Source: an uncultured Eubacteriales bacterium
GTDB taxonomy: Bacteria > Bacillota_A > Clostridia > Peptostreptococcales > Anaerovoracaceae
Reading direction: 5' to 3'
Assembly (NCBI GenBank): GCA_902774195.1
Contig: CACYHM010000030.1
Coordinates: 1-8,873, forward strand
Length of the DNA: 8,873 bases
In this document: in pieces, positions 6,023-8,873 of the stretch
Layout: every line of letters starts with the position of its first letter
Numbering within the stretch: the first letter of the stretch is position 1
The notes under the pieces: model-generated
The model's database searches: none
Told to the model about the DNA's origin: nothing
Seen by the model: the letters and a program-made list of their open reading frames with translations, nothing else
Made by a program: the position numbers and the translations under genes

Positions 6023-7290
6023 GACGCCCTCCCTTCATCTGCGCCGCCGTCTCTACAAAGCCTGTTACCGAATCCGCCTCTGATAAGTCTTTCCCTGTCG
6101 CAAAGGCTTCTGCCGGTCGGAGCCAGTGAACCGTCGCTTCCTGCACGGTACAGGTAATTGATCGTATACTCGCTTCCATCGAAACCCGTGAGCTCAGCCA
6201 CTTCCTCTACACGCCTTCTTCCCCTGGCATCCCTTTTGAGATGCACGAATATGTCTATCGCATTGGCTATCTGATTCCTCACCGAGCTTACCGATACCTG
6301 CGAATCTGCCAGATACATCGTCTCAAGCCTGTTGAGCATGCCTTTTATAGAGTTGCCGTGTCCTGTGGACATGCTCCCGTCATGACCTGTATTCATGGCC
6401 TGGATCATATCGATCACCTCACGGCCTCTGACCTCGCCGACTATTATCCTGTCCGGCCTCATCCTGAGACTGGTCCTGATGAGCTGCGTCATGCTCACCT
6501 CTCCTTTTCCTATCGAATTTGCCGCCCTGCACTCCATCTGCACCTTGTTCTGGATGTGGCTTATGACAAGTTCCGCAGAATCCTCTATTGTGATGACTCT
6601 CTCGTTTTCGCCTATGAACGCTGTAAGGGCATTCAGGAATGTCGTCTTGCCGGATGAAGTGCCTCCGCTGATAAAAATGTTGTATCCGCTTTTCACAAGT
6701 GCCGCCAGGTCCAGGGCGCATTCCTCCGAAAGGCTGGCGCATCCCACTAATTCAGACATTTCGATCTCTTTCTCTCTGAATTTTCTTATCGTCAGTATCG
6801 GACCGTTCAGAGCTACAGTCCTGAGGACTCCGTTTACCCTGTATCCTGAAGGCAGCCTCGCATCCACGATAGGATTTGCTTCATTTATCTCCCTGTGAAC
6901 GTCAGAGGCGAACATCCTGATGATCTCTTCGAGCTCTGATGCCGAAGTAAAAGCGTCATCAACACGCATAAGCCTGCGTTCTTTTTCGATATATATCCTG
7001 TCCGGACCGTTGACCATGATCTCGTTTATACCTGGATCGTTCAGCAGGTCAGTCAGTATGCCGTACCTGTATACGAGTCTGTGATGCATGCTGTCTATGA
7101 TGATCTCGTTTTCGTTTGGCTGTGTACGGTATGAAAGCTCTGATCCGAAAAACACGTCCTCACATTTCCGGAGTATTTCCTCGCTGCCGGGAGGTTCGTC
7201 CATTTCCGTGATCCATTTTCGTATGGATCTGACCATATCATCTATGTACGGTCCGTATTCGGTCACTGCCCCTGCTCTTGTCTTTCCCAT
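6019..7290 (-). CDS. tadA: TadA/CpaF-type secretion ATPase
   Basis: This is the 423-residue AAA+-like motor ATPase of the Tad pilus, acting as a cytoplasmic hexamer at the membrane platform. The N-terminal domain carries the CpaF hallmark LLNDPGINEIMVNGPDRIYIE (82-102) and ARLPSGYRVNGVLRTVA (144-160). The Walker A is GGTSSGKTT (209-217), with Ser where many homologues have Gly. The Asp box is ITIEDSAEL (233-241), the Walker B RIIVGEVRG (281-289), and the His box GHDGSMSTGH (302-311). Conserved MRPDRIIVGEVRG and NRLETM segments are intact, so it should be active. The start at 7290 has GGAAGG seven bases upstream and overlaps the end of the TadZ-like gene by 28 bp. The last about 30 residues (GFGNRLCRDGGADEGRAS) look non-conserved and overlap the tadB ribosome binding site. 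Confidence 0.95.
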   Translation of the reverse strand: MGKTRAGAVTEYGPYIDDMVRSIRKWITEMDEPPGSEEILRKCEDVFFGSELSYRTQPNENEIIIDSMHHRLVYRYGILTDLLNDPGINEIMVNGPDRIYIEKERRLMRVDDAFTSASELEEIIRMFASDVHREINEANPIVDARLPSGYRVNGVLRTVALNGPILTIRKFREKEIEMSELVGCASLSEECALDLAALVKSGYNIFISGGTSSGKTTFLNALTAFIGENERVITIEDSAELVISHIQNKVQMECRAANSIGKGEVSMTQLIRTSLRMRPDRIIVGEVRGREVIDMIQAMNTGHDGSMSTGHGNSIKGMLNRLETMYLADSQVSVSSVRNQIANAIDIFVHLKRDARGRRRVEEVAELTGFDGSEYTINYLYRAGSDGSLAPTGRSLCDRERLIRGGFGNRLCRDGGADEGRAS

Positions 7291-8201
7291 GTCGTTTCCT
7301 TCCCGTAGATCTTTCTGATACAGTCATCTATAGCCAGCGCTTCATCTGTCTCTCCGGTCATTTTTATAGCTGTCACCTCTTTTTCAGCCTGCCCGGATAT
7401 CACGCCGGCAAGTCCGGGAAACCTGCGTCCGGTCTCAAAACAGACTATATCGTCAGATTCCTTCATAAGAGCCATATTCTCTTCCCTGAAACAGGTCCCT
7501 GTATCCAGAACCAGTGAATCGAATCTCCCGGACAGTGCCCTTATGACTCCTTTGATCTCGTCTTCATTCAGGTAAGCTACAGGATTAATACCTGCCGGGA
7601 GCATCAGATAGGACACGCCGTAGCTGTCAGTATACGTAAAACTGTCCGATGCGTTTTCCCTGCCGGTCCTTATCGCGTACATGAGCCTGGCAAATCTGTT
7701 TATCCTGTCGTCATCGTTCCTGCCGTGATCGTTGATATAGCCCAGACTTATGAGAAGCACTCTTCCTCCCTGTCTGTATACGATCTGCCTGGCAAGCGCC
7801 GATGCCTTTTCCGATGAGCATGCGTCTGATTCACTGCAAACAGTTATGATCCTTCCAGTATAGCTTCTGATACTTATATTTCCGCGCCATTCGTTGTCTG
7901 CAAGCATCAGTTCGGATAAGAGCGTATTTACCCCTCCGTATTTAAATACGCTGCGCAGATCATCACATCGTTCATTTTCTGTGACCGGACTGGCGCTCAG
8001 GAATACCGTCCTGCATGATATCTTCGATAATATTTCGTTTTCGAACTCTTCCGGCTTGATGTCGGTAAGGATGATGCAGTCTGCGGCATCACCTTTGCCC
8101 CCGCCGATTATATTTACGAATAAATCTTTATCGTAATATGTTAATTTTTCTATCAGCGCATTCCTGTATTCATCGTCTCTGATCAGTATTCCCAATCTCA
8201 T
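7263..8201 (-). CDS. tadZ: TadZ/CpaE-like protein with degenerate nucleotide-binding site
   Basis: This is the first gene of the Tad operon (312 residues). The architecture resembles TadZ/CpaE, MinD-related proteins that place the Tad machine in the cell: an N-terminal receiver-like atypical domain (about 1-105; MRLGILIRDDEYRNALIEKL, then DCIILTD and RTVFLSAS strands) and a P-loop-type ATPase-like domain (about 115-300; IITVCSES, GGRVLLISLGYIN, FDSLVLDTGT, DIVCFETG). The Walker A is lost: where KGGxGKT is expected the protein reads SESDACSSEK (residues 123-132), without glycines or a P-loop lysine, so ATP binding in the usual way is unlikely. The ATG at 8201 is chosen because AGGAGG lies seven bases upstream and the N-terminal strand begins there; an upstream start at 8264 adds 21 unlikely residues. 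The assignment rests on fold-like pattern and gene order and is less sure than the ATPase. Confidence 0.7.
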   Translation of the reverse strand: MRLGILIRDDEYRNALIEKLTYYDKDLFVNIIGGGKGDAADCIILTDIKPEEFENEILSKISCRTVFLSASPVTENERCDDLRSVFKYGGVNTLLSELMLADNEWRGNISIRSYTGRIITVCSESDACSSEKASALARQIVYRQGGRVLLISLGYINDHGRNDDDRINRFARLMYAIRTGRENASDSFTYTDSYGVSYLMLPAGINPVAYLNEDEIKGVIRALSGRFDSLVLDTGTCFREENMALMKESDDIVCFETGRRFPGLAGVISGQAEKEVTAIKMTGETDEALAIDDCIRKIYGKETTWERQEQGQ

Positions 8202-8208
8202 CGCTTCT

Positions 8209-8214
8209 CCTCCT
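8209..8214 (-). promoter_or_regulatory. Ribosome binding site that sets the TadZ-like start
   Basis: A perfect AGGAGG on the minus strand, seven bases from the ATG at 8201, favours this start over the longer reading frame opening at 8264. Confidence 0.8.
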
Positions 8215-8310
8215 GCGACTACTATACCTGAATCCTTCTGTCGAAACTGTACACATATTGCCATCAGAATAATGTCGTTTTACGGTCATAAAATGCCGGA
8301 TTTCATGCAT

Positions 8311-8336
8311 AAAAAAAGAGCACCCGCTGCCGGTGC
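8311..8336 (-). terminator. Rho-independent terminator ahead of the Tad operon
   Basis: On the minus strand GCACC (8332-8336) pairs with GGTGC (8320-8324) around a 7-nt loop and is followed by TC and seven Ts. It lies about 110 bp upstream of the TadZ-like start and about 95 bp beyond the last tRNA-type terminator. It would stop read-through from the rRNA/tRNA operon, or end a short unannotated transcript. No gene is recognised between 8337 and 8424, and I found no convincing sigma-A promoter for the Tad operon between 8202 and 8310. Confidence 0.75.
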
Positions 8337-8414
8337 AAAAGCCTGTGATATTGAAATTTCAGCGTTTTTTCTGGTTTCAAGAACCGTTATTCTGAATTAT
8401 TGCCATTAATGCAC

Positions 8415-8423
8415 TTATCCACA
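8415..8423 (+). other. Isolated DnaA-box-like 9-mer
   Basis: TTATCCACA matches the strong DnaA-box consensus exactly. Only one copy is seen, next to the downstream terminator, so it is more likely chance or a DnaA titration site than part of an origin. Confidence 0.25.
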
Positions 8424-8424
8424 T

Positions 8425-8446
8425 AAAAAAGCGAGCTCATGCTCGC
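8425..8446 (-). terminator. Duplicate copy of the tRNA-Leu terminator
   Basis: GCGAGC (8441-8446 read on minus) pairs with GCTCGC (8431-8436) around a 4-nt loop, followed by six Ts. It belongs to the repeated block described below and differs from the copy next to tRNA-Leu by one base. Confidence 0.8.
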
Positions 8447-8457
8447 CTTATGGTGCG

Positions 8458-8526
8458 GACGAAAGGACTCCGACGCGCGCAGCGCTAGTCCTCTGGAGGG
8501 GAACCGTAGGTGAGAGTCCTTTCGTC
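8458..8526. repeat. 13-bp perfect inverted repeat derived from the tRNA-Leu 3' segment
   Basis: GACGAAAGGACTC (8458-8470) and GAGTCCTTTCGTC (8514-8526) are perfect inverted copies around 43 nt. The same 13 bases occur in tRNA-Leu itself (8564-8576), so the block holds this segment three times: direct, inverted, direct. In RNA read from the minus strand the inverted copy can pair either with the downstream copy or with the tRNA-Leu 3' half. Confidence 0.75.
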
Positions 8527-8529
8527 ATC

Positions 8530-8552
8530 AAAAAAAGCGAGCGCATGCTCGC
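8530..8552 (-). terminator. Rho-independent terminator after tRNA-Leu
   Basis: GCGAGC (8547-8552 read on minus) pairs with GCTCGC (8537-8542), with a GC-rich 4-nt loop, followed by seven Ts (8530-8536). It begins four bases after the tRNA CCA end. Confidence 0.85.
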
Positions 8553-8556
8553 CTTA

Positions 8557-8639
8557 TGGTGCGGACGAAAGGACTCGAACCTTCACGCCGAAGCACAAGA
8601 ACCTAAATCTTGCGTGTCTGCCAGTTCCACCACGTCCGC
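8557..8639 (-). tRNA. tRNA-Leu (anticodon UAG)
   Basis: The 83-nt cloverleaf includes an encoded CCA. The acceptor stem GCGGACG (8633-8639) pairs with CGTCCGC (8561-8567). The anticodon stem CAAGA/TCTTG closes the loop TTTAGGT with TAG at 8603-8605. A class II variable arm (TGC-TTCG-GCG) and a T arm GAAGG/CCTTT with loop TTCGAGT are present, as expected for tRNA-Leu. Confidence 0.95.
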
Positions 8640-8644
8640 GTATA

Positions 8645-8676
8645 TAACAAAAGGCAGATCTTCCGACCTGCCCTTT
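8645..8676 (-). terminator. Terminator-like hairpin between tRNA-Glu and tRNA-Leu
   Basis: On the minus strand GGCAG (8668-8672) pairs with CTGCC (8653-8657), followed by TTTTGTT. The flanking AAAAG/CTTTT could extend the stem with a one-base bulge. It may end the rRNA transcript after tRNA-Glu, which would give tRNA-Leu its own transcription, or act as a processing hairpin. No clear promoter for tRNA-Leu fits in the short remaining gap. Confidence 0.55.
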
Positions 8677-8678
8677 TG

Positions 8679-8753
8679 TGGTGACCCCACCGGGACTCGA
8701 ACCCGGGTTACCGCCGTGAAAGGGCGATGTCTTAACCGCTTGACCATGGGGCC
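8679..8753 (-). tRNA. tRNA-Glu (anticodon UUC)
   Basis: The 75-nt cloverleaf includes an encoded CCA. The acceptor GGCCCCA pairs with TGGGGTC (one G-U pair). The anticodon stem TCGCC/GGCGG, with one mismatch, holds the loop CTTTCAC with TTC at 8718-8720. The T arm CCGGG/CCCGG carries loop TTCGAGT. It follows 5S rRNA by 11 nt, a common arrangement at the end of a Bacillota rRNA operon. Confidence 0.95.
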
Positions 8754-8764
8754 TTAAGAAAAAA

Positions 8765-8873
<109 letters not shown>

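Larger units (their letters stand above)
8425..8576. repeat. 46-bp direct repeat carrying the tRNA-Leu 3' end and terminator
   Basis: Positions 8425-8470 and 8531-8576 match at 45 of 46 bases, offset by 106 bp. The copy at 8531-8576 includes the genuine tRNA-Leu 3' end (20 nt from the T-loop through CCA) and its terminator. The copy at 8425-8470 has the same 20 tRNA bases but no tRNA upstream of them; homology stops inside the T-loop. This is the pattern of a tRNA-targeted attachment-site duplication or of a small tandem duplication with loss of the tRNA body. No integrase is present in the window. Confidence 0.8.

Noticed and set aside
5688..6179. Minus-strand 163-codon frame across the tadA/tadB junction
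   Set aside because: It overlaps two clearly conserved genes in another frame and has no family signature.
8202..8264. Longer TadZ-like start at 8264
   Set aside because: The extra 21 residues precede the natural first beta strand and would bury the perfect AGGAGG ribosome binding site inside the coding region.
8425..8576. CRISPR-like array or integron attC interpretation of the repeated block
   Set aside because: There are only two direct copies, one of them part of a working tRNA, without regular spacers or attC core motifs.
8545..8757. Plus-strand reading frame of 70 codons
   Set aside because: It runs antisense through tRNA-Leu and tRNA-Glu; the GDPTGTRTRV-type peptide is the well-known spurious translation of tRNA genes.

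Overview
The window reads as a chromosomal segment of an anaerobic, Gram-positive-type Bacillota bacterium, most likely of class Clostridia. This rests on the gene content: a clostridial-type Fe-S scaffold-like protein, a Tad locus lacking secretin, CpaB/RcpC and lipoprotein genes, DUF5702 and DUF6382 families, and strong AGGAGG-type ribosome binding sites. I cannot assign a genus. Every gene I can support lies on the minus strand, so transcription runs from high to low coordinates.

Positions 8873-8425 hold the tail of a ribosomal RNA operon. It contains 5S rRNA (cut by the window edge), tRNA-Glu(UUC), a hairpin terminator, tRNA-Leu(UAG) and a second terminator. Directly downstream lies a compact oddity. 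The last 20 nt of tRNA-Leu plus its terminator are repeated 106 bp further on (45 of 46 bases identical), and a 13-nt inverted copy of the same tRNA segment lies between the two. Positions 8424-8202 are intergenic, with another good terminator hairpin (8311-8336) and an isolated DnaA-box-like 9-mer.

Positions 8201-1083 form one tightly packed Tad (tight adherence / Flp pilus) operon of nine genes: TadZ/CpaE-like protein, TadA/CpaF ATPase, TadB, TadC, a 57-aa Flp1-type pilin, a TadE-like pseudopilin, a DUF5702 protein, a second TadE-like pseudopilin with two Cys/His-rich repeats, and a DUF6382 protein. Most junctions overlap or nearly touch. The expected division of labour is as follows. TadA supplies ATP-driven force. 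TadB and TadC form the membrane platform. The Flp pilin forms the fibre. The TadE-like and DUF5702 proteins are minor or pseudopilin components. The TadZ-like protein positions the machine, and the DUF6382 protein probably plays an accessory cytoplasmic role. No prepilin peptidase is present, so it must be supplied from elsewhere.

Positions 1082-597 hold a monocistronic Dabb-family (stress-responsive A/B barrel) gene with its own likely sigma-A promoter, followed by the promoter of the next gene. Positions 596-1 are the 5' two-thirds or more of a NifU/IscU-like Fe-S scaffold-family gene that runs off the window.

The most notable points are the Tad pseudopilin with a tandem putative zinc-binding tail, the TadC homologue with an inserted extracytoplasmic domain, the TadZ homologue that has lost its Walker A lysine, the Gln at the usual +5 Glu of the main pilin, and the triplicated tRNA-Leu 3' end.
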